Counted from the first letter of the stretch, positions 26,293 through 34,975 are shown. The stretch: 64,000 nucleotides of DNA from Prevotella sp. (GCA_017443345.1 JAFSNR010000027.1:47481-111480), one strand, 5' to 3'. Program-made: numbers and translations. The notes: generated by a model not told the origin, from the letters alone.

Positions 26293-27633
26293 ATGGAAGA
26301 TAATATGAACAATATAGATATCCTAGACTTCGGAGCACCCGAGAAGGAGCACAGCATCATCAAAGTGATTGGCGTTGGTGGCGGCGGTGGAAATGCCGTA
26401 AACCACATGTACCGTGAAGGTATACATGATGTGACGTTTGTGTTGTGTAACACGGACAATCAGGCACTCAACGACTCTCCCGTACCTGTTCATCTTCAAT
26501 TAGGTAAGGAAGGTCTGGGTGCTGGTAACAAACCCGAGAAAGCCCGTCAGGCAGCAGAAGAGAGCATAGACGACATTAGGAATATGCTGAGTGACGGCAC
26601 TCGTATGGCATTCATCACCGCCGGAATGGGCGGCGGCACCGGGACTGGTGCCGCCCCCGTTATTGCTCGTGTCAGTAAGGAACTGGGCATCCTGACGGTT
26701 GGTATCGTCACCATCCCCTTCCGCTTTGAGGGCGACCGCAAGATCGACCAGGCCCTTGATGGTGTTGAAGAGATGTCAAAGCATGTCGACGCCCTTCTGG
26801 TCATCAACAACGAGCGTCTGCGTGCCATCTACCCTGAGCTGTCAGTACTCGATGCCTTTGGCAAGGCCGACGACACTCTGAGCATTGCCGCAAAGTCGAT
26901 TGCCGAGATCATCACCGTTCACGGACTGATCAACCTCGACTTCAATGATGTAAAGACCGTCCTGAAAGATGGTGGTGTAGCCATTATGTCTACTGGTTAC
27001 GGTGAAGGTGAGGGTCGTGTGAAGAAGGCCATCGACGATGCCCTGAACTCACCGCTTCTGAACGATAACGATATCTTCAACTCCAAGAAAATCCTGCTTT
27101 CAATCTCGTTCGCAGGCTCCAAGGACGGACAGAGTTCCCTCATGATGGAGGAGATGAACGATGTCAACGATTTCATGGCGAAATTCGGCAACGACTTCGA
27201 AATCAAGTGGGGACTGGCCACCGATCTCGAACTGGGCAAGAAGGTAAAGGTGACTATCCTGGCCACTGGATTCGGCATCGAGGATGTCGACGGTATGGGC
27301 AACCACCTCAAGAAACAGAGCCAGGAAGACCTCAACCGCATTGCAGCTGAGCAGGAGAAAGCCGCTGAGCGTCAGGACCGTCGTAACCGCTACTATGGCG
27401 GCGAGAGCAGCACGAAGCGCTACAAGCGTCGTCCCAACATCTACTTGTTCCGTCCTGAAGATCTCGACAACGATGACGTCATCTCAGCCGTTGAACAGAC
27501 ACCTACCTACAAGCGTACCCGTGAGATTCTGGAAAGCATCAACAGTCAGGCCAGCGGTGAAGACCTGAACGCCAACGACGAGACGACACAGAGCACCCAG
27601 GAGCCAGTTCAGGGCACCATCGTGTTCTCGTAA
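26293..27633 (+). CDS. ftsZ: Cell division GTPase FtsZ
   Basis: 446 residues. Tubulin signature GGGTGTGAAP at about 113-122, KVIGVGGGGGNAVNHM at the start, and the T7 loop NLDFNDVKTVL. The GTPase core is followed at about 330 by a helical Arg/Gln/Glu linker, then YKRRPNIYLFRPEDLDNDDVI and a C-terminal acidic tail ending GTIVFS. It forms the Z ring. It is the last gene of the cluster; its stop abuts the convergent recO stop with no spacer and no hairpin, so transcripts of the two genes may overlap. Confidence 0.97.
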   Translation: MEDNMNNIDILDFGAPEKEHSIIKVIGVGGGGGNAVNHMYREGIHDVTFVLCNTDNQALNDSPVPVHLQLGKEGLGAGNKPEKARQAAEESIDDIRNMLSDGTRMAFITAGMGGGTGTGAAPVIARVSKELGILTVGIVTIPFRFEGDRKIDQALDGVEEMSKHVDALLVINNERLRAIYPELSVLDAFGKADDTLSIAAKSIAEIITVHGLINLDFNDVKTVLKDGGVAIMSTGYGEGEGRVKKAIDDALNSPLLNDNDIFNSKKILLSISFAGSKDGQSSLMMEEMNDVNDFMAKFGNDFEIKWGLATDLELGKKVKVTILATGFGIEDVDGMGNHLKKQSQEDLNRIAAEQEKAAERQDRRNRYYGGESSTKRYKRRPNIYLFRPEDLDNDDVISAVEQTPTYKRTREILESINSQASGEDLNANDETTQSTQEPVQGTIVFS

Positions 27634-28359
27634 TCACTGATACAATTCTTGTAACACACTTATCGACTTCATCTCCGGAAAATCCGGCAGGTGGAGTCGA
27701 TAATATATTAAGGTGACCTCCAACAGGCGGTTACGCTCCTGATGCGACATGCGGAAAAGATGCATCGTCGGATAGTCCATGCGCATCATCAGCTGCACCT
27801 TATCGGCCTCCTCAGGATAGAGGAAGTCGCGATGTAAAGGCGGAGCTGGAAGGAACTCGCTCTCGCGCAGGTCAAAATAGTCACCCGTCTGATAATGATC
27901 CAGATTCGGATAGAACCCCAGGAAGCGCGAAAGCCGCATCAGGAACACCAGATGGAAATTGGCAAAGCGGTCTTCCTGGCCATCGAGCCAAAGGATACTG
28001 CTTTCCACATAGTCATACAGCAGTTCGTTGCGCTGTTCAGAACGAAGTGCATAATAGAGAAACTCGGCCAAGAATAGCGCCATCGAGAGCTTATGAGGAT
28101 GGAAAGGAATAGAGGCGAAAGGACCCGCCAGTCTCACGTCCGACAGCTTCTGCAGTTGCATCTTGGGTCTGACATCCGTCTCAATCTCAAGAAGCGACAA
28201 CGGCTGGAAAAACTGCTTCTTCATCTTCGACTTCGCCGTCTTGGGCATACTGACGATAAACGACAGTCTTCCGAACTGTCTTGTAAACATATCCACGATC
28301 ATTCTGGTCTCACCATATTTGAGTGAATGAAGCACAATAGCCTGAGTTTTCGTCAACAT
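27634..28359 (-). CDS. recO: DNA repair protein RecO
   Basis: 241 residues. N-terminal OB fold begins MLTKTQAIVLHSLKYGETRMIVDMFTR and the helical domain includes FLAEFLYYALRSEQRNELLYDYV and LVFLMRLSRFLGFYPNLDHY. The zinc-binding cysteines of some RecO proteins are absent, as in other Bacteroidales. It helps load RecA in the RecFOR pathway. The -7 box ends eight bases before the ATG, so its transcript is probably leaderless. Confidence 0.93.
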   Translation of the reverse strand: MLTKTQAIVLHSLKYGETRMIVDMFTRQFGRLSFIVSMPKTAKSKMKKQFFQPLSLLEIETDVRPKMQLQKLSDVRLAGPFASIPFHPHKLSMALFLAEFLYYALRSEQRNELLYDYVESSILWLDGQEDRFANFHLVFLMRLSRFLGFYPNLDHYQTGDYFDLRESEFLPAPPLHRDFLYPEEADKVQLMMRMDYPTMHLFRMSHQERNRLLEVTLIYYRLHLPDFPEMKSISVLQELYQ

Positions 28360-28366
28360 ACGCGTG

Positions 28367-28374
28367 CAAAATTA
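28367..28374 (-). promoter_or_regulatory. -7 promoter element for recO (leaderless)
   Basis: TAATTTTG on the minus strand. Only seven bases separate it from the A of the recO ATG, so transcription should start at or next to the start codon. Confidence 0.6.
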
Positions 28375-28380
28375 CAAAGA

Positions 28381-28489
28381 AGTTAAGAGTTAAGAACCAA
28401 GAATTAAGAGTTTTTAAGGCGATAAGCTGTTAAATATCCTTAATTTTGCGTGTTTTCTTAATTCTTCATTCTTAATTCTTAATTAAACT
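28381..28489. repeat. AT-rich inverted repeat between recO and tRNA-Glu
   Basis: Left arm 28381-28410 is made of TTAAGA-type units (AGTTAAGAGTTAAGAACC..), right arm 28457-28489 of the complementary CTTAATTC units. The arms match imperfectly over about 30 bases with a 46-base loop that holds a TAATTTTG box at 28441-28448. Similar degenerate AT repeats occur at 43648 and 60090. Confidence 0.5.
28441..28448 (+). promoter_or_regulatory. Possible upstream promoter for tRNA-Glu
   Basis: TAATTTTG followed by CG, in the loop of the inverted repeat, 72 bases before the tRNA. It is less well placed than the box at 28493. Confidence 0.35.
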
Positions 28490-28492
28490 CAG

Positions 28493-28500
28493 TACCTTTG
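28493..28500 (+). promoter_or_regulatory. -7 promoter element for tRNA-Glu and probably rpsT
   Basis: TACCTTTG, 19 bases before the tRNA. No further TAnnTTTG is seen between the tRNA and rpsT, so the two are likely on one transcript. Confidence 0.65.
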
Positions 28501-28519
28501 CACCCGCTAAAAAGGCGAC

Positions 28520-28591
28520 GGTCCCTTCGTCTATCGGTTAGGACGAGAGATTTTCATTCTCTAAAGAGGAGTTCGACTCTCCTAGGGACTA
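28520..28591 (+). tRNA. tRNA-Glu (anticodon TTC)
   Basis: 72-base cloverleaf. Acceptor GGTCCCT (28520-28526) pairs with AGGGACT (28584-28590) through a terminal G-U pair; discriminator A28591; no encoded CCA. Anticodon stem AGAGA/TCTCT closes the loop TTTTCAT with TTC at positions 34-36. T arm AGGAG-TTCGACT-CTCCT. It reads GAA and GAG. Confidence 0.95.
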
Positions 28592-28643
28592 CATTAAATC
28601 CGTCATCTGCACAGCCAGTGCTACTGATTACATCGGGAACGGT

Positions 28644-28728
28644 GGCGGAGGGCTTTGGAAAATGGAAGAATTGAAAGATTCTAAAATTGAAGGAGTCCGC
28701 CCAGGGCAGTCTTAGCGACGCAAGACCC
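28644..28728 (+). ncRNA. Candidate structured leader of rpsT
   Basis: The 173-base gap between tRNA-Glu and rpsT is GC-richer than other gaps here and can fold. Stem 1 is GGCGGA (28644-28649) with TCCGCC (28696-28701). It encloses a hairpin AGAAT-TGAAAG-ATTCT (28667-28682). A second stem GTCTT (28709-28713) with AAGAC (28722-28726) follows. S20 represses its own synthesis in E. coli, so a binding site for S20 is one option. No known family was recognised. Confidence 0.4.
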
Positions 28729-28764
28729 ATAAGCTTTAAATTAACAACAAAATTAAATTAAAAA

Positions 28765-29019
28765 ATGGCAAATCACAAATCATCAGTGAAGAGAATCCGC
28801 CAGGACAAGAAGAAGGCGCTTCACAATCACTACTACGCAAAGACAATGCGTAACGCTGTGCGCAAGCTGCGCGCTATGACTAACAAGGAAGAGGCTGTAG
28901 CTCTCTATCCAAAGGTTCAGAAGATGCTCGACAAGTTGGCTAAGACCAACATCATCCACAAGAACAAGGCAGCAAACCTGAAGTCAAGCCTCGCTCTGCA
29001 CATCAACAAGCTGGGATAA
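28765..29019 (+). CDS. rpsT: 30S ribosomal protein S20
   Basis: 84 residues, Lys/Arg-rich helical protein beginning [36 protein letters not shown] and ending [12 protein letters not shown], the usual S20 pattern and length. It binds the 5' domain of 16S rRNA. It is probably co-transcribed with the upstream tRNA-Glu and is followed by a strong terminator. Confidence 0.97.
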   Translation: MANHKSSVKRIRQDKKKALHNHYYAKTMRNAVRKLRAMTNKEEAVALYPKVQKMLDKLAKTNIIHKNKAANLKSSLALHINKLG

Positions 29020-29042
29020 TAATCGACTATTATACAGACTTG

Positions 29043-29076
29043 AACCGCAACTCGAAAGGGTTGCGGTTATTTTTTG
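29043..29076 (+). terminator. Intrinsic terminator of rpsT
   Basis: Stem AACCGCAACTC (29043-29053) with GGGTTGCGGTT (29058-29068), 11 pairs including one G-T, closing a GAAA tetraloop, then ATTTTTT. Confidence 0.9.
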
Positions 29077-29087
29077 TAGTTTTTTAG

Positions 29088-29108
29088 CAGATAAACTAAG
29101 TTTATCTG
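29088..29108 (+). repeat. 21-base palindrome upstream of gyrB
   Basis: CAGATAAACT-A-AGTTTATCTG, perfect 10-base arms around one base, ending 12 bases before the gyrB -7 box and therefore over the -33 region. It is followed by ACTTTTTTTT, so it could be a second terminator for rpsT or an operator for gyrB. Confidence 0.6.
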
Positions 29109-29120
29109 ACTTTTTTTTCG

Positions 29121-29128
29121 TACCTTTG
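29121..29128 (+). promoter_or_regulatory. -7 promoter element for gyrB
   Basis: TACCTTTG followed by CAACC, 25 bases before the gyrB ATG. Confidence 0.65.
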
Positions 29129-29153
29129 CAACCAATTAGTGAAATAAGGAAAA

Positions 29154-31130
29154 ATGACAGAAGAACAACTGAACCAAGAACAGAATTATTCCGCGAGCAA
29201 TATTCAGGTGCTCGAGGGACTTGAAGCCGTACGTAAGCGCCCTGCGATGTATATTGGTGACATCAGCGAGAAGGGACTCCACCATCTGGTCAACGAGACC
29301 GTCGACAACTCTATCGACGAGGCGATGGCTGGCTATTGTACGCATATCGAAGTAACGATCAATGAAGATAACTCCATCACCGTTCAGGACAACGGACGTG
29401 GTATCCCTGTCGATGAGCACGAGAAGATGCACAAGAGTGCCCTCGAGGTCGTCATGACAGTGCTCCACGCTGGTGGTAAGTTCGACAAGGGCTCCTACAA
29501 GGTGTCTGGTGGTCTCCACGGTGTGGGTGTCAGCTGTGTGAACGCCCTTTCCACCCACATGCTCTCTCAGGTTTACCGCAATGGTCATATCTACCAGCAA
29601 GAGTACGAGAAGGGCAAGCCCCTCTACGACGTGAAGATAGTTGGCGATACCGATAAGACTGGTACCCGTCAGCAGTTCTGGCCCGATGGCACCATCTTCA
29701 CCACAACAGAGTATAAGTACGACATCATCGCCCGTCGTATGCGCGAGCTGGCTTACCTCAATGCAGGTATCACCATCACGCTGACTGATCTCCGTCCTGA
29801 CGAGGAGGGAAATCTGAAGCAACCCGAGGTGTTCCACGCCAAGGACGGACTGAAGGAGTTCGTGCGCTACGTCGATCGTCACCGTACCCACCTCTTCGAC
29901 GATGTCATCTATCTGAAGACTGAGAAACAGGGCACGCCTATCGAAGTAGCCGTCATGTACAATACCGACTACAGCGAGAACATCCATTCTTACGTGAACA
30001 ATATCAACACCATCGAGGGTGGTACCCACCTGATGGGATTCCGTGCAGCCCTGACGCGTACGCTGAAGGCCTACGCCGATGCCGATCCTCAGATCTCCAA
30101 GCAGATTGAGAAGGCCAAGATCGAGATTGCAGGAGAAGACTTCCGCGAGGGACTCTCAGCCGTTATCTCCATCAAGGTGGCTGAGCCTCAGTTCGAGGGA
30201 CAGACCAAGACCAAGCTGGGTAACAGCGAGGTGGCAGGAGCTGTTCAGCAGGCCGTAGGCGAGGCTTTGAGCAACTATCTGGAGGAGCATCCGAAGGAGG
30301 CCAAGCTTATCTGCGACAAGGTCGTTCTCGCTGCTACAGCCCGTATCGCTGCCCGTAAGGCCCGTGAGAGCGTTCAGCGCAAGAACCCGATGACTGGTGG
30401 AGGTCTGCCTGGCAAGCTTGCCGACTGCTCCAACAAGGATCCCAAGGACTGTGAGATCTTCCTCGTCGAGGGAGACTCCGCAGGTGGTTCAGCCAAGCAG
30501 GGTCGCGATCGCCATTTCCAGGCCATCCTGCCTCTGCGTGGTAAGATCCTGAACGTCGAGAAGGTCCAGTGGCATCGCGTCTTCGAGGCCGAGTCTGTGA
30601 TGAACATCATCCAGTCGATTGGCGTACGCTTTGGCGTAGAAGGCGAAGGCGACCGCGAGGCCAATATCGACAAGCTGCGTTACGATAAGATTATCATCAT
30701 GACCGACGCCGACGTCGATGGTTCTCACATCGACACGCTGATCATGACACTCTTCTATCGCTTTATGCCTCAGGTGATCCAGGGCGGACACCTCTACATC
30801 GCTACGCCCCCACTCTACAAGTGTACGTACAAGAAGACCTCCGAGTACTGCTACACAGAGCAGCAACGTCAGGCCTTTATCGATAAGTATGTAGCAGGTA
30901 ATGGCGATGACAAGGCCCTGCACACCCAGCGTTACAAAGGTCTTGGTGAGATGAACCCTGAGCAACTCTGGGAGACCACCATGAATCCTGAGAACCGCCT
31001 CCTGAAGCAGGTGACTATCGAGAATGCTGCTGAGGCCGACGAGATCTTCTCCATGCTGATGGGCGACGACGTAGAGCCTCGCCGAGAGTTCATCGAGAAG
31101 AACGCCACCTACGCCAACATCGACGCATAA
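29154..31130 (+). CDS. gyrB: DNA gyrase subunit B
   Basis: 658 residues, the short Bacteroidetes form. GHKL ATPase motifs: VNETVDNSIDEA, VQDNGRGIPV, HAGGKFDKGSYKVSGGLHGVG. TOPRIM motifs: VEGDSAGGSAKQGRDRHFQAI and DADVDGSHIDTLIMT; C-terminal QRYKGLGEMNPEQLWETTMNP. It supplies ATP-driven strand passage for negative supercoiling with GyrA. It is a single gene with its own promoter and a strong bidirectional terminator. ParE is the closest alternative, but MYIGD and HKSALEVVMTVLHAGGKFD fit GyrB. Confidence 0.95.
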   Translation: MTEEQLNQEQNYSASNIQVLEGLEAVRKRPAMYIGDISEKGLHHLVNETVDNSIDEAMAGYCTHIEVTINEDNSITVQDNGRGIPVDEHEKMHKSALEVVMTVLHAGGKFDKGSYKVSGGLHGVGVSCVNALSTHMLSQVYRNGHIYQQEYEKGKPLYDVKIVGDTDKTGTRQQFWPDGTIFTTTEYKYDIIARRMRELAYLNAGITITLTDLRPDEEGNLKQPEVFHAKDGLKEFVRYVDRHRTHLFDDVIYLKTEKQGTPIEVAVMYNTDYSENIHSYVNNINTIEGGTHLMGFRAALTRTLKAYADADPQISKQIEKAKIEIAGEDFREGLSAVISIKVAEPQFEGQTKTKLGNSEVAGAVQQAVGEALSNYLEEHPKEAKLICDKVVLAATARIAARKARESVQRKNPMTGGGLPGKLADCSNKDPKDCEIFLVEGDSAGGSAKQGRDRHFQAILPLRGKILNVEKVQWHRVFEAESVMNIIQSIGVRFGVEGEGDREANIDKLRYDKIIIMTDADVDGSHIDTLIMTLFYRFMPQVIQGGHLYIATPPLYKCTYKKTSEYCYTEQQRQAFIDKYVAGNGDDKALHTQRYKGLGEMNPEQLWETTMNPENRLLKQVTIENAAEADEIFSMLMGDDVEPRREFIEKNATYANIDA

Positions 31131-31170
31131 AAAAGGAAAGCCGCTTCGTTTTGAAGCGGCTTTCCTTTTT
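31130..31170. terminator. Bidirectional terminator between gyrB and the MscS-type gene
   Basis: An 18-base perfect stem: A-tract plus GGAAAGCCGCTTC (31130-31147) pairs with GAAGCGGCTTTCC plus T-tract (31153-31170) around GTTTT. It serves gyrB on the plus strand and the convergent channel gene on the minus strand, and overlaps the stop codon of the latter. Confidence 0.93.
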
Positions 31171-33826
31171 ATTCCTGACCCTTATCTTGAACCAAATGAA
31201 CGTCGCACTGCGGGAAGGCGATGCTAATACCTGCTGCGTTGAGCGACTCATAAATCACCTCCTTAGCACGGTCTACATAGCCAATCCGCTCAGCCACCAG
31301 CACGTATTGCTTCACGTTGATGTCGACGGCACTGTCGCTCATATTGCCTACCACCACGTAGATGCCACGTTTCGGATCGACAATCTCACGGCCGTAGTGG
31401 TCTTTGGTACGCATCCTCTGCATACCCTCCACCAATACCTGGCGCACGTGCTGGATATTGGTGCCATAGGCCACACCAACAGTGATGACGGCCAGCTCAT
31501 ACGAGTTGTTGCGCGTGAGGTTGTTGAAGTTCTTGCCGAAGAGCGACGAGTTGAGGAACGACATTTCAGTGCCTTCGACAGTCTCTGCCTGAACGCACTG
31601 GTAATTGATGGCAGTCACCTTACCACGCACACCGTCGCACTCTATCCAGTCGCCTACCCTCAGACGGCCACCCATCAGCTGGATGCCATAGATGAAATTG
31701 TTGATCACATCCTTCAGCGCGAGACCGATACCAGCCGAAAGGCCTCCGGCGACTAGTCCCAGCGAACCCGTCGGTATTTTCCAGACCGATATCACGACGA
31801 CGGCGTAGAAGAACCATATCAACACGCTGATAATGCTGTTACCCAGCGACAGGTTGATCTCATTGGGACGAATCGATGAGCGATTATGCTTGCGCATGAA
31901 AGTCGTATAGCGCGCATATTGCCAGATGGCGTGAATAGCCCTATTGAGGTAACGCAGAACGTAGAACAGTATCAACAGATAGATGATGCTCCTGCCAGAA
32001 ACCCGCAGCGTCTCATAGCCATCCTTATCCATCAGCTGGATAAAAGGATTCTCGTAGAACTTCACGTAGAGGTCGTTGAAGTCAAAGATATCTAACGACG
32101 AGCGTATGCATAACGGCAGGGAAAGCAGCACCATCGCCGGTATGACCACCTGACGGATGAAGTCATAGAACCAGCTGGCGCCAAAGAGCAGCGATTCACG
32201 GTCCTCACCGCCAACGTAGGTGATACGCTGGCGCATTGCATCGATACGTTTGTCCAACCACCGTTCCTTATACCGACTCAAGAGGTCCGAGATACAGAGG
32301 ATTGTCAGCCAGAGGGCTAGCAGGAAATACCAACATACCAGGATAAGCAAAGCTACGAAGGTATAGCCGATGAAGGCGAAGCCAAAGGCGATGATATAGA
32401 TGACCAACGACACCCATCCCATGGTACTGTCGACGGATGCGGCCTTCCCGCTCACTCTGATACAGTAGAACAGCTGCCTGAGAACGATCACTGCCAAGAT
32501 AGGCGGGAACAGCATATTCATCAACTTGTCCGGAACAAAAGTGATGCGACAGACAATGATCACCAACGCAATCAGGAAGGTTGGAAAATAAATCTGAAGA
32601 CATGGTCTGAACTGATCAGGCTTCACTCTGAGCAGCAAGGAACTTGAGATAGCGATGAGCAGCCATAGGAACGTGTTGATGTGCTTGACACCCATTTGGA
32701 AATATTCATCGCCTTTCCACCCAAAGCCAATCACCAGGAAGTATAGAATCGTTCCTAACAATATCGAAAACAGAGGTAGTTTTTTCTTGGAAATAAAGCG
32801 TTTGAGCCTGGTATAGCGGCAAAGCAGCCAGGTAGTCAATAAGCCAAAAAGCCAGAAGAAGACCAGAAGCACCAGCTCGATACAACAACCAAATACCATT
32901 AAGGCATTTTCTCCCTTGCTGGAGACATAAAGCAAATAATTATCGGTATTTTTTTCTTCATCATTAAATATTTCACCGAAATCATATTGGTTAGACAGGT
33001 CAACCCTGACTTTATCCCAATAGTAACGAGGCCTAGCCAGAATGTCGAGGAAGGGCGTCTGTCCATCAACAAACACGTATTGCTCAAGAGCCCGATAACG
33101 AGCTACAGCATAGTCGTAGGCCTCCTGCATGCGCCAATAAGCTTCCTGATAGTGTGTGCTGTCGGCTATCACGTTCTGACGGTTGTCGGCATGCATTTTC
33201 AGGAGCTCTGAGGCCAAATAGATACAAGAGTCGCGGAAAGCCTGGCCTGCTGAATCCAGGACAAACGGAGTCTGGATGGTATCCTTGGCGGCTATTCGGA
33301 TGATTTCTTTTTCCAAGGAAGAGATGGAGTCCGATATGTGCAGGTCAATAGAGTCGTTGCGATAGAGCAGACTATCGGGCACGATTTCCACCTCGATTTC
33401 CTTTTTCATTGGCGGCAGTCGTCTGAGAGCCTCGATAAGTCTGGCATAACGGTCGATCTCATAGTTCAGGCTACTTACAAGGTGGTCATAAGGTCTTCTT
33501 TCCCTAGTGAAGTGGTTATATTCGTCCGTCACCTTCTTCAAGGCAAATGCCAAGTGAAACGTCATATCCTGCTCTTGTGTATAAAGCAGGATAGAGAGTT
33601 CGTTCGACTTTGAGATGACGTCCATCATCCTTTGATGCTGTCGCTCGTAATCTTCATCAAATCGCAGCTGAGTCTCTGAGCGCAGTTGGAAGTCCTCATG
33701 CAACTCGTTACAAAGATCCCTGAGCGTTAGAGACAATGACCGTCCGCTCACGATGGCCCAGAGCGGAAGAGCAAACAACAACAGGGAAAGGGTACTTATC
33801 AGCAGTTTCTTCTTCATATTCTTCAC
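31169..33826 (-). CDS. Large mechanosensitive channel, MscS family
   Basis: 885 residues. Signal sequence at about 5-25, then a periplasmic helical domain of about 250 residues with coiled-coil features (ELSILLYTQEQDMTF, SISSLEKEIIRIA), about ten membrane helices between 310 and 690, and the MscS core near the C-terminus. The core shows the pore helix GLVAGGLSAGIGLALKDVINNF, the beta domain LRVGDWIECDGVRGKVTAINYQC and a C-terminal alpha-beta part. Its size and N-terminal domain resemble MscK/YbiO-type channels. It would release solutes on osmotic downshock. The buk gene lies 38 bases upstream on the same strand, with no clear terminator between. Confidence 0.9.
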   Translation of the reverse strand: MKNMKKKLLISTLSLLLFALPLWAIVSGRSLSLTLRDLCNELHEDFQLRSETQLRFDEDYERQHQRMMDVISKSNELSILLYTQEQDMTFHLAFALKKVTDEYNHFTRERRPYDHLVSSLNYEIDRYARLIEALRRLPPMKKEIEVEIVPDSLLYRNDSIDLHISDSISSLEKEIIRIAAKDTIQTPFVLDSAGQAFRDSCIYLASELLKMHADNRQNVIADSTHYQEAYWRMQEAYDYAVARYRALEQYVFVDGQTPFLDILARPRYYWDKVRVDLSNQYDFGEIFNDEEKNTDNYLLYVSSKGENALMVFGCCIELVLLVFFWLFGLLTTWLLCRYTRLKRFISKKKLPLFSILLGTILYFLVIGFGWKGDEYFQMGVKHINTFLWLLIAISSSLLLRVKPDQFRPCLQIYFPTFLIALVIIVCRITFVPDKLMNMLFPPILAVIVLRQLFYCIRVSGKAASVDSTMGWVSLVIYIIAFGFAFIGYTFVALLILVCWYFLLALWLTILCISDLLSRYKERWLDKRIDAMRQRITYVGGEDRESLLFGASWFYDFIRQVVIPAMVLLSLPLCIRSSLDIFDFNDLYVKFYENPFIQLMDKDGYETLRVSGRSIIYLLILFYVLRYLNRAIHAIWQYARYTTFMRKHNRSSIRPNEINLSLGNSIISVLIWFFYAVVVISVWKIPTGSLGLVAGGLSAGIGLALKDVINNFIYGIQLMGGRLRVGDWIECDGVRGKVTAINYQCVQAETVEGTEMSFLNSSLFGKNFNNLTRNNSYELAVITVGVAYGTNIQHVRQVLVEGMQRMRTKDHYGREIVDPKRGIYVVVGNMSDSAVDINVKQYVLVAERIGYVDRAKEVIYESLNAAGISIAFPQCDVHLVQDKGQE

Positions 33827-33863
33827 CTTATAGTAATCATAACGGCGGAGACCGTCGCTTCTT

Positions 33864-34925
33864 TTAGGCGTAGATTTTGATTTCCTGCTCTCCGCGCATG
33901 GCTCTGAGCACGTTCATGGCCAGGGCAGTCAGCTCGTCCTCACCGGGATAGACGAATACGGGGGCGAGGAAGCTCAGTCGGCGTCGCAGTCCGTCAGTGA
34001 CGTACTGGCTGTGGGCGATGGCACCGGTGAGTATGACGGCGTCCACGTGGCCGTTGGTGGCGGGAGCCAGCGAAGCCAGCCAGCGGGCGATGCTGTAGAT
34101 CATCGCGTCGAGCACCAGCTTGGCCTTTTGGTCGCCCTCGGCGATGCGACGCTCCACCTCTCTGACATCGTTGGTGCCAAGATGGGCTGTGAGTCCGCTA
34201 TGGCCGTTGATCTTTCGAAGCATCTCGGCCTCGGTGTACTGTCCACTGTAGCAGAGCTTCACTAGAGCCGCCGTAGGCAGCATACCTGCTCGCGAGGGCG
34301 AGAAAGGCCCGTCGCCGCTCAGCGCGTCGCTGCACTCGATGGCCCGTCCGTGGTGGTGCATGGCGAAGGAGATGCCGCTGCCCATGTGGCAGACGATCAG
34401 ATCCTGCTCTTCGTATTTCAGTTCGTGCTCGCGGCAATAGCGCTTGGCTATCTCGCGCTGGTTCAGGGCGTGCCAGATGGTCTGATGGGGCATTTCGGGC
34501 AGACCTGTGATGCGGGCCACATCGTCAAGTTCATCGACGACTCCAGGATCTACGGTAAATGCGCGACAGTCCTTGATCTCGCGCGCTATGCTCAACGCTA
34601 TCAGCGATCCTAGATTACAGGCGTGGTGCAGACGTGGGTTCTTGGTATCTTCTATCACTTTGTCGTTCAGTTCGTAGACGCCGCTTTCGATGGGCTTCAC
34701 TAGTCCGCCGCGACCTACGACTACATCAAAGTCCATACTATAGCCCTGACGCTGGATCTCCTCTAGAATCTTTTCCTTGCGATAGTCGAACTCATCCATG
34801 ATGAACGGATAGCGGCAAAGTTCTTCAAACGGATGGTTTAGCGTGGCGTGCATCAGCAGCTCCTCGTCTTGGAAGATTCCCACTTTGGTCGAAATCATTC
34901 CTGGGTTAATTGCTAATATCTTCAT
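33864..34925 (-). CDS. buk: Butyrate kinase
   Basis: 353 residues of the acetate/butyrate kinase (ASKHA) fold. It begins MKILAINPGMISTKVGIF, the NPG-x-STK phosphate loop, with VVGRGGLVKPIESGVYELND, VCHMGSGISFAMH and VDAVILTGAIAHSQYV as in Buk. It interconverts butyryl phosphate plus ADP and butyrate plus ATP; branched-chain acids are also possible substrates. A TTG-started extension to 34946 is excluded because it overlaps the -7 box. The partner gene ptb lies 4 kb away on the same strand (38880-39716), separated by an accessory segment. Confidence 0.92.
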   Translation of the reverse strand: MKILAINPGMISTKVGIFQDEELLMHATLNHPFEELCRYPFIMDEFDYRKEKILEEIQRQGYSMDFDVVVGRGGLVKPIESGVYELNDKVIEDTKNPRLHHACNLGSLIALSIAREIKDCRAFTVDPGVVDELDDVARITGLPEMPHQTIWHALNQREIAKRYCREHELKYEEQDLIVCHMGSGISFAMHHHGRAIECSDALSGDGPFSPSRAGMLPTAALVKLCYSGQYTEAEMLRKINGHSGLTAHLGTNDVREVERRIAEGDQKAKLVLDAMIYSIARWLASLAPATNGHVDAVILTGAIAHSQYVTDGLRRRLSFLAPVFVYPGEDELTALAMNVLRAMRGEQEIKIYA

Positions 34926-34943
34926 AGATGGCCAATTTTTCTG

Positions 34944-34975
34944 CAAATATACGAATTAGTGAGTGAAATTCCAAA
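34944..34975 (-). promoter_or_regulatory. Promoter for buk
   Basis: TATATTTG at 34944-34951 and TTTG at 34972-34975 on the minus strand, with exactly 20 bases between, the consensus Bacteroidetes arrangement. The ATG follows 18 bases after the -7 box. Confidence 0.8.

Noticed and set aside
28381-28489. AT-rich repeats as a CRISPR array
   Set aside because: Units are short, degenerate and inverted, without regular spacers, and no cas gene is in the window.
29088-29108. Palindrome before gyrB as a replication-origin element
   Set aside because: It is single, without DnaA-box clusters or an AT-rich unwinding region, and dnaA and dnaN are not nearby.
31151-31756. 201-codon plus-strand frame downstream of gyrB
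   Set aside because: It lies antisense to the MscS-type gene and begins inside the bidirectional terminator.
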